Positions 50,570 to 61,782 of a stretch of 64,000 nucleotides of DNA are shown in pieces. The translations under genes were made by a program, and so were the position numbers. The notes under the pieces were generated by a model, which was given only the letters and a program-made list of their open reading frames with translations, ran no database searches and was not told where the DNA came from. Source of the DNA: Rhodoluna sp. Lineage in GTDB: Bacteria; Actinomycetota; Actinomycetes; Actinomycetales; Microbacteriaceae. The stretch covers positions 62,001 through 126,000 of the forward strand of contig NZ_JAHEDV010000001.1 in assembly GCF_024641065.1 (NCBI RefSeq). The letters are read 5' to 3'. Position 1 is the stretch's first letter; the number at the start of each line of letters is the position of its first letter.

Positions 50570-51936
50570 TGGCGCGCATTTTTTGGTTTAGACGTGACCT
50601 TCGGCTTGCCGACAACCTGGCGCTGAATTCAGCAATCGCCGGCGCCAAAGACGATGGTGATTCGATTGTTTGGCCGGCTTACGCTCTGAATTCCACAGAC
50701 TTCTTCGAGTTAGCAGGCATCAGGCAACATTCGCTGGTTGCCTCGCTCGAGTCCCTAGATGAGTCGCTAGAGAACCAACTGACCGTGCTCAATGGTGATG
50801 TAGCTGCGACTCTCACCGCTTTTGCCTTGACTCAAGGTGCTTTAACTGTTCACGCAACTCGAGCCTTTGACCCTGCCGGAGTGGCTGAGCAAAACGCGGT
50901 CGGTCTTGCACTGAAAGACAAGGGTGTTTTCTTAAAGCTAGACGATAGCTATTACGCTGTCGCTCCGGGAAGCGTAAAGAAACCAGATGCAACTCCCTAC
51001 CGTGTCTACACCCCGTTCTTCAAAAATTGGTTCGCGTTGGGTTGGTTACGTCCGCAGGCGCTCGCCGAAGGTGCAAAATTTTTGCGCTGCGACGAATCCC
51101 ACCAGATGCCGGAAGCGACAAAACCGGCACCTTTTACCGTCAAAGCTGGCGAACAATATGCACTTCATACGCTGGCACGCTTCGAAGCACGTGCACTGAA
51201 CGGATACGACGAGAATCGAAATCGTGCCGACCTTTCCGGAACATCTCACCTGTCTCATGCCCTTGCATTTGGTGAGATCCATCCGCGTACGATTCTTGAT
51301 CGTCTAGGTGACTCGGCCGGCGAAAACGTTTTTCGAAAAGAAATTGCCTGGCGTGAGTTCTACGCCGATGTGCTGTGGCATAACCCAAACACAGTTACCG
51401 AGTACTACTCCCCCGTTTACGCTGAAATGCGCTACGACACCGGCGCTTCTGCCGATGAAAAATTTGAAGCTTGGAAGGCCGGTAAAACAGGTTTTCCGAT
51501 GGTTGATGCTGGCATGCGTCAATTGCTTGAAACCGGTTGGATGCACAATCGCGTTCGTATGATCGTGGCCTCATTTCTGGTGAAAGACCTGCATCTCGAG
51601 TGGCAACAGGGCGCAGCCTGGTTCGAAGAGAACCTGAGCGACTTTGATCCAGCCTCAAATGCACACGGATGGCAGTGGACTGCTGGTTGTGGCACCGATG
51701 CATCGCCCTATTACCGAGTATTTAACCCAATTCTTCAGGGGCTCAAGTTTGACCCAAATGGAGATTACGTACGCAAGTACATTCCAGAATTGGCACACAT
51801 CGAGGGGGCTGCGGTGCACGAACCATGGTTGTTGATCGATGGTTTGGCCAATGGATACCCAGCGCCTATTTTGGATCATGCTAAAGAGCGCGATGAATCT
51901 CTAGCTCGCTTGAAAGAGCTGAAAGCAGATGCTTAG
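50569..51936 (+). CDS. phr: Deoxyribodipyrimidine photo-lyase
   Basis: FWFRRDLRLADNLAL, GMRQLLETGWMHNRVRMIVASFLVKDL, WQWTAGCGTDASPYYRVFNP; start at TAATG overlap. Confidence 0.95.
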   Translation: MARIFWFRRDLRLADNLALNSAIAGAKDDGDSIVWPAYALNSTDFFELAGIRQHSLVASLESLDESLENQLTVLNGDVAATLTAFALTQGALTVHATRAFDPAGVAEQNAVGLALKDKGVFLKLDDSYYAVAPGSVKKPDATPYRVYTPFFKNWFALGWLRPQALAEGAKFLRCDESHQMPEATKPAPFTVKAGEQYALHTLARFEARALNGYDENRNRADLSGTSHLSHALAFGEIHPRTILDRLGDSAGENVFRKEIAWREFYADVLWHNPNTVTEYYSPVYAEMRYDTGASADEKFEAWKAGKTGFPMVDAGMRQLLETGWMHNRVRMIVASFLVKDLHLEWQQGAAWFEENLSDFDPASNAHGWQWTAGCGTDASPYYRVFNPILQGLKFDPNGDYVRKYIPELAHIEGAAVHEPWLLIDGLANGYPAPILDHAKERDESLARLKELKADA

Positions 51937-51939
51937 TTT

Positions 51940-52815
51940 CTAAAAGTGGAGCAGCGGGTCCACCGCGATAGCCACGAAAAGCAAGGTCAAATACAGGTTC
52001 GACAGGTGAAACAGCGGCATCGGCTTAGTGATTTCGCCGGCTCTAGCCTGGGCATGAATTTTATAAGCGCCTCTAATGAACCAGGCGCCACCGACGATTG
52101 CTGCAACCGAATAGATGATCCCCATTCCGGCAACCGGAATCAGCAATAGTGTGCAGGCTGCGACCGCCCAGCTATAAAGAACAATTTGAGTCGAGACCAC
52201 ACGGTCACCGCGAACAACTGGAAGCATCGGAACGCCAGCTTTTGCATAGTCTTCGCGATATTTAACAGCTAGTGGCCAGTAGTGCGGGGGTGTCCACAAG
52301 AAAATAACCATGAAAAGCACCCATGCGGCAGGTGCGACCTCGTTGGTTACCGCTGCCCAGCCGATTAGCACCGGAGCTGCCCCAGCTGCCCCACCCCAGA
52401 CGATGTTTTGCGGAGTGCGCCTTTTGAGCAACATTGTGTAGATCAAAACATAGAACAACAATGCTGCGAGTGAAATTAGTGAAGCCAACCAGTTGACAAA
52501 CAGACCCAGCCAAAACACTGAAACTAAAGTTAGGAGGTATGAAAAAATCGAGGCTTCTCGGCGTGAAAGTTCGCCTGTAACCAGTGGTCGAGACTTAGTG
52601 CGACCCATGATCTTGTCGATGTCGGTGTCATAAATGCAGTTAAACGCATTAGCTGCTCCGGCGCTAAAAGCACCGCCAATCAATGTCGCCAACACCACGC
52701 CAAGTTCAGGCATCTCTCCCCTGGCCAAAATCATGGTTGGCAGGGTGGTAATTAGCAGTAGCTCGATAACACGCGGTTTGGTTAGCGCGACAAAAGCCTT
52801 GGTTTTTTTCAACAT
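51940..52815 (-). CDS. ctaB: Protoheme IX farnesyltransferase
   Basis: [39 protein letters not shown]; start moved to MLKKTKAF. Confidence 0.95.
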   Translation of the reverse strand: MLKKTKAFVALTKPRVIELLLITTLPTMILARGEMPELGVVLATLIGGAFSAGAANAFNCIYDTDIDKIMGRTKSRPLVTGELSRREASIFSYLLTLVSVFWLGLFVNWLASLISLAALLFYVLIYTMLLKRRTPQNIVWGGAAGAAPVLIGWAAVTNEVAPAAWVLFMVIFLWTPPHYWPLAVKYREDYAKAGVPMLPVVRGDRVVSTQIVLYSWAVAACTLLLIPVAGMGIIYSVAAIVGGAWFIRGAYKIHAQARAGEITKPMPLFHLSNLYLTLLFVAIAVDPLLHF

Positions 52816-53010
52816 CTCAACTAAGTCTAAATCCAAGACATACTTCGTAATTCCTCCACGCTCAAAAAGCCTCGGAGTGTAGACTTTCAGAAGAACTCTG
52901 CGCTTAGTTCATCCGTGAAAAAAGCAATTAGAGAGTCCCTTTGAGGCAACGACGCCGGATCAACAAAGTAATTATTCCGAGCATCAAATGAAAAAGATAA
53001 GGAGCTGCTC

Positions 53011-55101
53011 TTGTCAGCATTCCAGTGGACCGATCTTGATTCCAAGGCAGTAGACACAGCCCGAGTGCTTGCGGCAGATGCCGTTGAAAAGGTTGGCAAT
53101 GGTCACCCTGGTACCGCAATCAGCTTGGCACCGGTTGCCTACCTACTCTTCAACAAGGTAATGCGACACGATCCACGTGACGACCGCTGGCTTGGCCGCG
53201 ACCGTTTCATACTTTCAGTTGGCCACAGCTCGCTAACTATATACAACCAGCTATTTCTTCACGGATACGGCCTAGAGCTCGACGACCTAAAAGCACTACG
53301 CACCTGGGGTTCAGCCACTCCTGGCCACCCAGAATATGGACACACCAAGGGTGTTGAAATCACCACTGGTCCGCTAGGTCAGGGTCTTGCATCGGCTACC
53401 GGCTTTGCTTATGCCTCACGCTTCGAGCGCGGTCTCTACGACCCGAACGCAGCTGCTGGTCAATCACCTTTCGACCACTTTGTCTATGTAATCGCCGGCG
53501 ACGGCGACATGCAAGAGGGTGTTACCGCTGAGGCTGCCTCACTTGCTGGTCACCAGCAGCTTGGCAACCTAGTGGTTATCTACGACTCAAACCAGATCTC
53601 GATCGAAGATGACACCAACATTGCCTTCACCGAGAACGTAAACGCTCGTTACGAGTCATACGGCTGGCACACTCAGACTGTTGACTGGAAGAAGACCGGC
53701 AACTACGTCGAAGACATGCAAGAGCTTTATGACGCAATTCAGAAGGCAAAGTCAGTCACCGACAAGCCCTCGCTGATCACTCTTCGCACCATCATTGGCT
53801 GGCCTTCACCTAAGAAGCAGAACTCAGGAAAGATTCACGGTTCTGCCCTTGGCGCCGAAGAACTTGCAGCTCTAAAGAATGTTCTTGGCTTTGACCCTGA
53901 AAAGTCATTCGATGTAGCGCCTGAGGTTCTAGCGCACACCCGCAGCACGGAGCGCTTTGACCGCGAGCGTTCAGCCTGGGAAGCCTCATTTGATGCCTGG
54001 GCTTCGGAAAATGCCGACAAGAAGAACCTGCTTGATCGAATCGTTTCTGGCGAAACACCAGACGGTCTTGAAGCCGCTCTACCGGTTTTCGAAAATGGTG
54101 GCTCAGTCTCAACCCGTGTTGCTTCAGGAAAAGTCATCAACGCCATTGCAGCTGTAATGCCTGAACTATGGGGTGGTTCGGCAGACCTCGCTGACTCAAA
54201 CATGACGACCATCGCTGAGGCAAAGTCATTTGTGCCTAGTGAATGGTCAACTCACGAGTGGAGCGGCGACCAGTACGGCCGCGTACTTCACTTTGGTATT
54301 CGCGAACACGCAATGGGTTCGATTCTGAACGGCATCGTCCTTCACGGAAGCACCCGTGCTTTTGGTGGAACCTTCTTGATCTTCAGCGACTACATGCGAC
54401 CTGCGGTTCGCCTGGCAGCGCTTATGGGAATTCCTTCAATCTTTGTCTGGACTCACGACTCAGTTGCACTGGGTGAAGACGGACCTACCCACCAGCCAAT
54501 CGAGCAAATCGCTACACTTCGCGCGATTCCTAACCTCGACATCGTTCGTCCTGCTGATGGCAACGAGACAGCATACGCCTGGAAGACCGTTCTAGAGCGT
54601 CGCCAAGGGCCAGCTGGTCTAGCCCTGAGCCGTCAGAACCTTCCGGTTTATGCTCGTGGTGAAGCCGACGAAACTGGCGCAGTTTATGCCGGGGCTGAGA
54701 ACACCGCTAAGGGTGCCTACACCTTGCTAGAGGCAGCAAACTCAAAGCCAGAAGTTATCTTGATTGCCACTGGCTCAGAGGTTGAAATCGCTGTTGCTGC
54801 TCGTTTGCAGCTCGAGGCTCAGGGTGTTTCAACCCGCGTTGTCTCGGCTCCTTGCCTTGAGTGGTTTGATGAGCAGTCTGAGGCTTACCGCAACTCAGTT
54901 CTTCCTGCAGATGTTGTCGCTCGCGTTTCAGTTGAAGCCGGAGTTAGCCTCGGTTGGAACAAGTACGTTGGCCCATTTGGCAAGAGTGTTTCGATTGAGC
55001 ACTTTGGTGCATCAGCTGACCCTAAGACCCTTTACCGCGAGTTTGGAATGACCGCAGAGGCAGTTGTTTCTGCCGCCAAGTCAGCCATCGCAGCTAAATA
55101 A
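53011..55101 (+). CDS. tkt: Transketolase
   Basis: [47 protein letters not shown] start with AAGGAG SD. Confidence 0.97.
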   Translation: MSAFQWTDLDSKAVDTARVLAADAVEKVGNGHPGTAISLAPVAYLLFNKVMRHDPRDDRWLGRDRFILSVGHSSLTIYNQLFLHGYGLELDDLKALRTWGSATPGHPEYGHTKGVEITTGPLGQGLASATGFAYASRFERGLYDPNAAAGQSPFDHFVYVIAGDGDMQEGVTAEAASLAGHQQLGNLVVIYDSNQISIEDDTNIAFTENVNARYESYGWHTQTVDWKKTGNYVEDMQELYDAIQKAKSVTDKPSLITLRTIIGWPSPKKQNSGKIHGSALGAEELAALKNVLGFDPEKSFDVAPEVLAHTRSTERFDRERSAWEASFDAWASENADKKNLLDRIVSGETPDGLEAALPVFENGGSVSTRVASGKVINAIAAVMPELWGGSADLADSNMTTIAEAKSFVPSEWSTHEWSGDQYGRVLHFGIREHAMGSILNGIVLHGSTRAFGGTFLIFSDYMRPAVRLAALMGIPSIFVWTHDSVALGEDGPTHQPIEQIATLRAIPNLDIVRPADGNETAYAWKTVLERRQGPAGLALSRQNLPVYARGEADETGAVYAGAENTAKGAYTLLEAANSKPEVILIATGSEVEIAVAARLQLEAQGVSTRVVSAPCLEWFDEQSEAYRNSVLPADVVARVSVEAGVSLGWNKYVGPFGKSVSIEHFGASADPKTLYREFGMTAEAVVSAAKSAIAAK

Positions 55102-55133
55102 TTCAAGATTTCAAAGAAAACGGAGAAAAATCC

Positions 55134-56234
55134 ATGTCTAACAGCCCACTCGCACAACTTGACGCAAACGGCGTAAGCATCTGGCTAGATGACCTATCCC
55201 GTTCACGCATCGTCTCAGGTGGCCTTCGCGACCTAATCACCAACCGCTCGGTTTCTGGTGTTACCACCAACCCGACCATCTTCGCTGGTGCTCTAGCCAA
55301 GGGTGAGGGTTACCAGGCTCAGGTTGCTGAGCTGGCAGCTGCAGGCACCTCTGCTGTTGACGCGATTTTTGAAATCACCACCAAGGATGTCGCTGACGCT
55401 TGTGACATCTTCGCTGGCGTTTATGCAGAGTCAAAGGGCTTCGACGGTCGTGTTTCGATCGAGGTCGAGCCTGGTCTTGCAAACGACACCGAGGGAACCA
55501 TCAAGCAGGCAAAGGAACTTTTTGCCAAGGTTGACCGCGAGAACGTAATGATCAAGATTCCGGCAACCAAGCCAGGTCTAGCAGCCATCACCGCCGTGAT
55601 CGCCGAAGGCATCAGCGTAAACGTCACCCTGATCTTCTCGCTTGCTCGCTACCGCGAGGTTATCGCTGCCTACATCGCAGGTGTCAAGCTAGCCAAGGTT
55701 AACGGTCACGACATTTCTAAAATTCACTCGGTTGCTTCATTCTTCGTATCTCGCGTAGACACCGAAGTTGACAACCGTTTGGTTGCTGCTGGTCACCCAG
55801 AGCTAAAGAGTAAGGCAGCCCTTGCCAATGCGCGCCTTGCCTACGAGGTATTCGAGCAGTCATTCGCTACCGCTGAATGGTCAGAACTTGATGCTCAGGG
55901 CGCCAATGTTCAGCGTCCACTGATGGCATCTACCGGCGTAAAAGACCCAGCACTACCAGACACCTTGTACGTAACCGAGTTGGTTGCACCACAGCTGGTC
56001 AACACCATGCCTGAAAAGACCATGGAGGCTGTTTACGACCACGGTGTGGTTCCTGCTGCCTCAATTACCAACAACTATGAAGATGCTCGCGAAGTTCTTG
56101 CCGCAGTTGCAGCAGCTGGTGTGTCATTAGACGACGCCACTCAGGTTCTCGAAGACGAAGGTGTTGCTAAGTTCATCGTTTCTTGGAACGAGCTCGTTGA
56201 GACTGTTGACACTGCACTGAAGGCGGCAAAGTAA
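55134..56234 (+). CDS. tal: Transaldolase
   Basis: [37 protein letters not shown]. Confidence 0.96.
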   Translation: MSNSPLAQLDANGVSIWLDDLSRSRIVSGGLRDLITNRSVSGVTTNPTIFAGALAKGEGYQAQVAELAAAGTSAVDAIFEITTKDVADACDIFAGVYAESKGFDGRVSIEVEPGLANDTEGTIKQAKELFAKVDRENVMIKIPATKPGLAAITAVIAEGISVNVTLIFSLARYREVIAAYIAGVKLAKVNGHDISKIHSVASFFVSRVDTEVDNRLVAAGHPELKSKAALANARLAYEVFEQSFATAEWSELDAQGANVQRPLMASTGVKDPALPDTLYVTELVAPQLVNTMPEKTMEAVYDHGVVPAASITNNYEDAREVLAAVAAAGVSLDDATQVLEDEGVAKFIVSWNELVETVDTALKAAK

Positions 56235-57829
56235 TGTCGCTAAAGGTAGTTGTAGCCGGCACTGCCGCTGCTGCTGTAGCGAACAACATCGATGCGCTGG
56301 TGGCTGACAAAGTAGCCAGTCGAATCGCTGCCAAAGACTTCACTTTGTGGGGCAAAGAGGCTGAATCTGAATCTTCTATCCGACTCGGATGGGTAAATTC
56401 AGCTGTCGACTCTGCTCCCCTGGTTGAACCGATCCTTGCTCTTCGCGCTGAATTTGCTGCAAAGGGCATCACTCGTTTCGTTCTTTGCGGAATGGGTGGT
56501 TCTTCACTTGCTCCAGAAGTTATTACCCAAACTGCCGGTGTTGAACTAGTAGTTCTTGACTCAACCAACGCAGACCAGGTTGGCACCGCACTTGCCGGTG
56601 ACCTGACTAAGACCGCTGTTGTTGTTTCTTCAAAATCGGGTTCAACCGTTGAAACTGACTCACAGAAGCGAATCTTTGAAAAGGCCTTTACCGATGCCGG
56701 AATTGACAAGGCAGATCGTATTGTCGTGGTTACTGACCCAGGTTCGCCCATGGAGGCAGCGGCAAAGGCAGACGGTTACCGAGTATTCAACGCTGATCCA
56801 ACCGTCGGTGGTCGTTACTCAGCTCTAACCGCATTCGGTCTCGTACCATCAGGTTTGGCAGGTGCTGACATCAAGGCCCTCCTTGCCGAGGCAGTAGCAG
56901 TTTCAGAGCTCCTGGCTTCAGATTCAGCAGAGAACCCAGCACTCGTCCTTGGCGCAGCCCTTGCCTGCACCCCTGGTGAGATGGGCAACCGCGACAAGAT
57001 CGGAATTGTTGCCGACGGCACCTCAATTGTTGGCTTTGGTGACTGGGCTGAACAGCTAATTGCTGAGTCAACCGGCAAGATTGGCAAGGGTATTCTGCCA
57101 GTTGTCCTTGATCCTCAGAGTCAAGAACTTCACTCTGGGCTAGCTGACCTTGTAGCAGTGCATGTTCAGGCTGATGCAAAACCAGTATCAGGTGACACCG
57201 TCTCAGTTTCTGGGCCACTCGGTGCTCAGTTCTTGCTTTGGGAATTTGCAACCGTCATTGCAAGCCGCTTGATCGGCATCAACCCATTTGACCAACCAGA
57301 CGTTGAGTCGGCCAAGATTGCAGCTCGTGGCATGCTTGAGCAGCGCGACGCGGTTATCCCGGCTTTGTTCACTGACTCAGGTGTCGAGGTTCGTGCAACT
57401 GAGTTGAGCCTCTCTTCAAACACCGTTGCCCAGGCCATCTCGCAGTTGCTTGCTCAGCTTGACGATGACGAGGGCTACGTGTCTATTCACGCCTATCTCG
57501 ACCGTACTTCAGTTGCCGAGGCAGCAGAACTTCGCGACCTGTTCGCGAAGAAGACTCGCCGCCCAGTAACTTTTGGTTGGGCACCGCGCTTCTTGCATTC
57601 AACCGGCCAGTACCACAAGGGCGGCCCTCGCCAAGGCATCTACCTTCAGCTAGTTTCTGAGGCAGAAAAAGACATCCAGGTTCCTGGTCGCGACTTCACC
57701 TTTGGTGAACTCATTGCATCGCAGGCCGCTGGTGATGCCAAGGTTCTTGGTTCGCTCGGTCGCCCAGTTTTGACCCTGACCCTGGCTGATGCCAAGGCTG
57801 GTATCGAACTGATCAAGTCAGCCCTCTAA
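56234..57829 (+). CDS. pgi: Glucose-6-phosphate isomerase
   Basis: CGMGGSSLAPEVI, SKSGSTVET, HSTGQYHKGGP. Confidence 0.93.
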   Translation: MSLKVVVAGTAAAAVANNIDALVADKVASRIAAKDFTLWGKEAESESSIRLGWVNSAVDSAPLVEPILALRAEFAAKGITRFVLCGMGGSSLAPEVITQTAGVELVVLDSTNADQVGTALAGDLTKTAVVVSSKSGSTVETDSQKRIFEKAFTDAGIDKADRIVVVTDPGSPMEAAAKADGYRVFNADPTVGGRYSALTAFGLVPSGLAGADIKALLAEAVAVSELLASDSAENPALVLGAALACTPGEMGNRDKIGIVADGTSIVGFGDWAEQLIAESTGKIGKGILPVVLDPQSQELHSGLADLVAVHVQADAKPVSGDTVSVSGPLGAQFLLWEFATVIASRLIGINPFDQPDVESAKIAARGMLEQRDAVIPALFTDSGVEVRATELSLSSNTVAQAISQLLAQLDDDEGYVSIHAYLDRTSVAEAAELRDLFAKKTRRPVTFGWAPRFLHSTGQYHKGGPRQGIYLQLVSEAEKDIQVPGRDFTFGELIASQAAGDAKVLGSLGRPVLTLTLADAKAGIELIKSAL

Positions 57830-57844
57830 GGAGTTAAATCTTTC

Positions 57845-59380
57845 ATGAGCAAACTTTCAGCGGGCTCTAATCCGCTTCGCGATCCAAGCGATCGTCGACT
57901 CAACCGAATTGCCGGGCCTAGCAGCCTGGTGATCTTTGGTGTGACCGGCGACCTTTCACGCAAAAAGCTAATGCCTGCGGTGTATGACTTGGCAAACCGT
58001 GGTTTGTTACCACCAGGCTTCGCGCTGGTAGGTTTTGCTCGTCGCGACTGGGCACACCAAGACTTCAGCAAAGTTGTAAAAGAAGCTGTTAAGCAATATG
58101 CGCGCACTCCTTGGTCTGAAGAAGTTTGGGACCAGCTGGTTAGCGGTATTCGCTTTGTTTCTGGTGAATTCGACGACGATGCAGCTTTTGATCGTCTTAA
58201 GGCAACCATCGCTGAACTTGACGCTGAGCGTGGCACCAACGGAAACCACGCGTTCTACCTGTCGATTCCACCTAAGGCCTTTGCCCAGGTGTGTCAGCAG
58301 CTAAAGCGCAGTGGTTTGGCTGACCCAGCCCCGGATGAGTTCCGTCGTGTGGTAATTGAGAAGCCTTTTGGTCACGACTTGGCATCATCTCGCGTATTGA
58401 ACGATGTCGTCGAATCTGTTTTCCCACCAGATTCTGTATTCCGCATCGACCACTACCTCGGTAAAGAAACTGTTCAGAACATCCTTGCTCTTCGTTTCGC
58501 GAACCAAATGTTTGAACCGCTTTGGAACGCTAACTACATCGACCACGTTCAGATCACTATGGCTGAAGACATCGGTGTAGGCGGTCGTGCCGGTTATTAC
58601 GACGGCATTGGTGCGGCTCGAGATGTAATTCAAAACCACTTGTTGCAGTTGCTCGCATTGACTGCCATGGAGGAACCGGTTTCTTTCGATGCCGACGATT
58701 TGCGCAACGAGAAAGAGAAAGTTCTTTCTGCAGTCCGTCTTCCAAAAGATCTAGGTTTGCACACTGCACGCGGTCAGTATTCTGGCGGTTGGCAAGGTGG
58801 CGAGAAGGTCACCGGCTTCTTGGATGAAGACGGCATGAACCCGAAATCAGTCTCTGAAACCTACGCTGCCATGCGCCTCGACATCAACACTCGACGCTGG
58901 GCCGGTGTGCCGTTCTACCTTCGTGCGGGTAAGCGACTTGGTCGCCGAGTTACTGAGATTGCGGTCGTTTTCAAGCGTGCACCTCAGCAACTATTTGCTG
59001 CAAGCCAGACCAGCGCACTTGGTCAGAATGCACTGGTTATTCGTGTGCAACCCGACGAAGGCGTGACCATGCGCTTTGGTTCAAAGGTGCCTGGCGTTGG
59101 CATGCAGGTTCGCGACGTAACCATGGACTTTGGTTATGGTCACGCGTTCACCGAGGCTAGCCCTGAAGCATACGAGCGTTTGATTCTCGATGTGTTGCTT
59201 GGTGATCCACCACTATTCCCTCGCCACGAAGAGGTTGAACTGTCTTGGAAGATTCTTGACCCGATTGAAGAGTATTGGGCCAAGCAGGGTCAACCAGAGC
59301 AGTACCGACCTGGAACCTGGGGCCCTAGCTCCGCCGACGAAATGCTTGCCCGCGACGGGCGTGAGTGGAGAATTCCGTGA
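57845..59380 (+). CDS. zwf: Glucose-6-phosphate 1-dehydrogenase
   Basis: VIFGVTGDLSRKKLMPA, RIDHYLGKETVQN. Confidence 0.97.
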   Translation: MSKLSAGSNPLRDPSDRRLNRIAGPSSLVIFGVTGDLSRKKLMPAVYDLANRGLLPPGFALVGFARRDWAHQDFSKVVKEAVKQYARTPWSEEVWDQLVSGIRFVSGEFDDDAAFDRLKATIAELDAERGTNGNHAFYLSIPPKAFAQVCQQLKRSGLADPAPDEFRRVVIEKPFGHDLASSRVLNDVVESVFPPDSVFRIDHYLGKETVQNILALRFANQMFEPLWNANYIDHVQITMAEDIGVGGRAGYYDGIGAARDVIQNHLLQLLALTAMEEPVSFDADDLRNEKEKVLSAVRLPKDLGLHTARGQYSGGWQGGEKVTGFLDEDGMNPKSVSETYAAMRLDINTRRWAGVPFYLRAGKRLGRRVTEIAVVFKRAPQQLFAASQTSALGQNALVIRVQPDEGVTMRFGSKVPGVGMQVRDVTMDFGYGHAFTEASPEAYERLILDVLLGDPPLFPRHEEVELSWKILDPIEEYWAKQGQPEQYRPGTWGPSSADEMLARDGREWRIP

Positions 59381-60345
59381 TCATCGATCTACCAAACACC
59401 ACAATCAGCAAGGTTTCAAAGCAGATTGTTCAGATTCGCGAGCAGGGCGGCGTAGTCGCACTGGGCCGCGTGTTGACCCTAGTTATCGAAACCGATTTCA
59501 AGGGCATCGAAGAGGCAATCAAGGCCGCAAACGACGCATCTCGCGAGCACCCTTGTCGCATCATTGTGCTTGCTGATGACAATTCAAAGAGCAAGAAGAA
59601 TGCCAAGCTCGACGCGCAAATTCGAGTTGGTGGCGATGCTGGTGCCTCTGAGGTGATCGTGCTTCGCGCCTACGGCGAAGCTGCCAGTGACCCGGAAAGC
59701 CTTGTCACCGGCCTACTTCTTCCTGACGCTCCCGTTGTCGCCTGGTGGCCTGAAGAGGCTCCAGAAGTTGCAGCAGATTCGCCAATCGGCCGAATTGCCA
59801 CCCGCCGTATCACTGATGCAGCGAGCCAAAAAGACCCACACGCGTTTCTTTGCAAACTAGCCAAGGGATATGTTCCTGGAGACAGTGATTTTGCCTGGAC
59901 CCGACTCACAGCTTGGCGTGAGCAGCTTGCAGCGATTCTTGATCAGCCACCTTATGACAAGGTTCTTGGCGCTGAGGTTACCGGCCCGGTCGACTCCCCT
60001 AGCGTTGATCTGCTAGCGGCTTGGTTAGGTTTGCAACTTGGCGTGAAGGTTTCATTGATTCGCACTCCGGCAGATAAGCAGAAGCACGGCCTTGTTGGCG
60101 TCAAGTTGATGCGCAAGTCAGGTGACATCGAAATCGTTCGAAACGCACCTGGTGTTGCTACCTTGATTCAGCCTTCGCAGCCGACTCGAACCATTTCGTT
60201 GCCGCGCCCGAGTCTTCGCGACTGTCTAATGGAAGATCTTCGCCGACTTGATCCAGACGACTTGTTTGGCAAGGTGGTTACTAAGAGTTTCAAGGGTAAG
60301 ACCGTGAAACCAACTGTCACACGCGGTGCCAAGGGTCTCAAGTAA
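59377..60345 (+). CDS. opcA: Glucose-6-phosphate dehydrogenase assembly protein OpcA
   Basis: Position zwf-opcA-pgl; LVTGLLLPDAPVVAWWPEEAPE; GTG start overlapping zwf stop. Confidence 0.93.
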   Translation: MIIDLPNTTISKVSKQIVQIREQGGVVALGRVLTLVIETDFKGIEEAIKAANDASREHPCRIIVLADDNSKSKKNAKLDAQIRVGGDAGASEVIVLRAYGEAASDPESLVTGLLLPDAPVVAWWPEEAPEVAADSPIGRIATRRITDAASQKDPHAFLCKLAKGYVPGDSDFAWTRLTAWREQLAAILDQPPYDKVLGAEVTGPVDSPSVDLLAAWLGLQLGVKVSLIRTPADKQKHGLVGVKLMRKSGDIEIVRNAPGVATLIQPSQPTRTISLPRPSLRDCLMEDLRRLDPDDLFGKVVTKSFKGKTVKPTVTRGAKGLK

Positions 60346-61070
60346 TGCTTCGACCTTTCGTCACTCGTTCGCCGAATGCACAGGCTGTTGTTGAGGCTAT
60401 CTCTTCTGACTTCATCAATCGCGCAAACGAGCTTCTGGCCGAAAAGACCGAGATTCACGTAATGCTCACCGGTGGCACCATCGGCATCGCCACTCTTGCT
60501 GCACTCGGTTCAGATGAGTTGAAAAACAAAGTCGACTACAGTCGCGTGCACTTTTGGTGGGGCGACGAACGTTTTGTTCCAAAATCTCACGAAGATCGAA
60601 ATGCCATTCAAGCTCGCAAGGCTTTTTTAAGCAAAATTGCCTTGGATGAAACCAAGGTGCACGAGTTTCCGGCATCTGACGAAGGACTTTCGCTAGACGA
60701 AGCTGCTGCACAATTCGCCAAGAAACTTGCAGAGCAGTCTCCACATTTCGATCTTGCATTTGTCGGAATGGGCCCAGACGGACACATTTGCAGTCTGTTT
60801 CCAGGTAAGGCGGCTCCCATTTCAGGTGAGGCTATTATCGCTGAGCACGACTCACCTAAACCTCCCCCAGCACGACTCAGCTTCAGTTATGAAGCTATGA
60901 ATTCGGTTGATGAGCTGTGGTTTGTTGTTGCCGGTGCTGATAAACAAGATGCTGTTTCAGTTGCCTTTGGCGACAGCCCTGAAGATTTGCCGGTTGGCCG
61001 GGTTAAGGGTGCAAAAGCGACCCGTTGGTATTTGGACAGCACAGCGGCCACAAAAGTTTTCGGCTGCTAA
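60345..61070 (+). CDS. pgl: 6-phosphogluconolactonase
   Basis: MLTGGTIGIATLAAL, WWGDERFVP, GMGPDGHICSLFPG. Confidence 0.95.
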   Translation: MLRPFVTRSPNAQAVVEAISSDFINRANELLAEKTEIHVMLTGGTIGIATLAALGSDELKNKVDYSRVHFWWGDERFVPKSHEDRNAIQARKAFLSKIALDETKVHEFPASDEGLSLDEAAAQFAKKLAEQSPHFDLAFVGMGPDGHICSLFPGKAAPISGEAIIAEHDSPKPPPARLSFSYEAMNSVDELWFVVAGADKQDAVSVAFGDSPEDLPVGRVKGAKATRWYLDSTAATKVFGC

Positions 61071-61071
61071 T

Positions 61072-61104
61072 AAAAATGGACCCTAGCGGGTCCATTTTTT
61101 ATTG
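61072..61104. terminator. Bidirectional terminator
   Basis: aaaaatggaccctagcgggtccattttttat. Confidence 0.85.
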
Positions 61105-61476
61105 CTCTGACGCTTGCTCTGCCAATCTTGCTCTTCGCTCGCGCACCTGCGCGATGGCATCATCCAAGAGCTCTTGGGCTTCTTCTTCGGTTCGACGTTC
61201 TTTCACATAAGCCAAGTGGGTTTTATATGGCTCATGTTTTGCAATAACCGGTGGGTTCGCTTTGTCTTGCCCCGCAGGTAGGCCGCACTTTGGGCAATCA
61301 ATTTCGCTAGGCATCTCAGCCGGGTCAACCAGAGCCGAGTAATGCTGAACATGCTCGTGAAGATTTGAGCAATAAAAACTAAGTGTGATTCTGTCGGCCT
61401 TGAAGCCGCGATCTTGTTCACCCATCGGCCCAGCGCCGACTCGTGAACCTCTAATTGCCGAACCCCCGTTTGACAT
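61099..61476 (-). CDS. RbpA-like RNA polymerase-binding protein (second paralogue)
   Basis: SAIRGSRVGAGPMGE...FYCSNLHEH...DCPKCGLPAG...KTHLAYVKERRTEEEAQELLDDAI; same layout as RbpA. Confidence 0.82.
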   Translation of the reverse strand: MSNGGSAIRGSRVGAGPMGEQDRGFKADRITLSFYCSNLHEHVQHYSALVDPAEMPSEIDCPKCGLPAGQDKANPPVIAKHEPYKTHLAYVKERRTEEEAQELLDDAIAQVRERRARLAEQASEQ

Positions 61477-61497
61477 TAGATTTCTCCTTTTAGTTGA

Positions 61498-61749
61498 TTA
61501 GGCAACCAAGTTGAAGCGCGTGAATAGGCCCAGAGTGATGATCACTACAACCCAGACAATCCCCAGGATGATTGTGATGCGGTTTAGGTTTCGCTCGGCA
61601 ACACCAGAAGAGCTCATCGCACTGGTAACGCCGCCACCAAACATGTCGGAAAGACCGCCACCGCGACCCTTGTGCAACAAAATTAGCAGGGTGAGCAAGA
61701 GGCTGGTGATAGCCAAAAGCACCTGAAGTGCAACCTGTAGCGCTGCCAT
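61498..61749 (-). CDS. secG: Preprotein translocase subunit SecG
   Basis: LLILLHKGRGGGLSDMFGGG, two TM segments. Confidence 0.95.
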   Translation of the reverse strand: MAALQVALQVLLAITSLLLTLLILLHKGRGGGLSDMFGGGVTSAMSSSGVAERNLNRITIILGIVWVVVIITLGLFTRFNLVA

Positions 61750-61782
61750 GTGGGAATCCTTTGATTTAGTGGTCTTTAGAAA

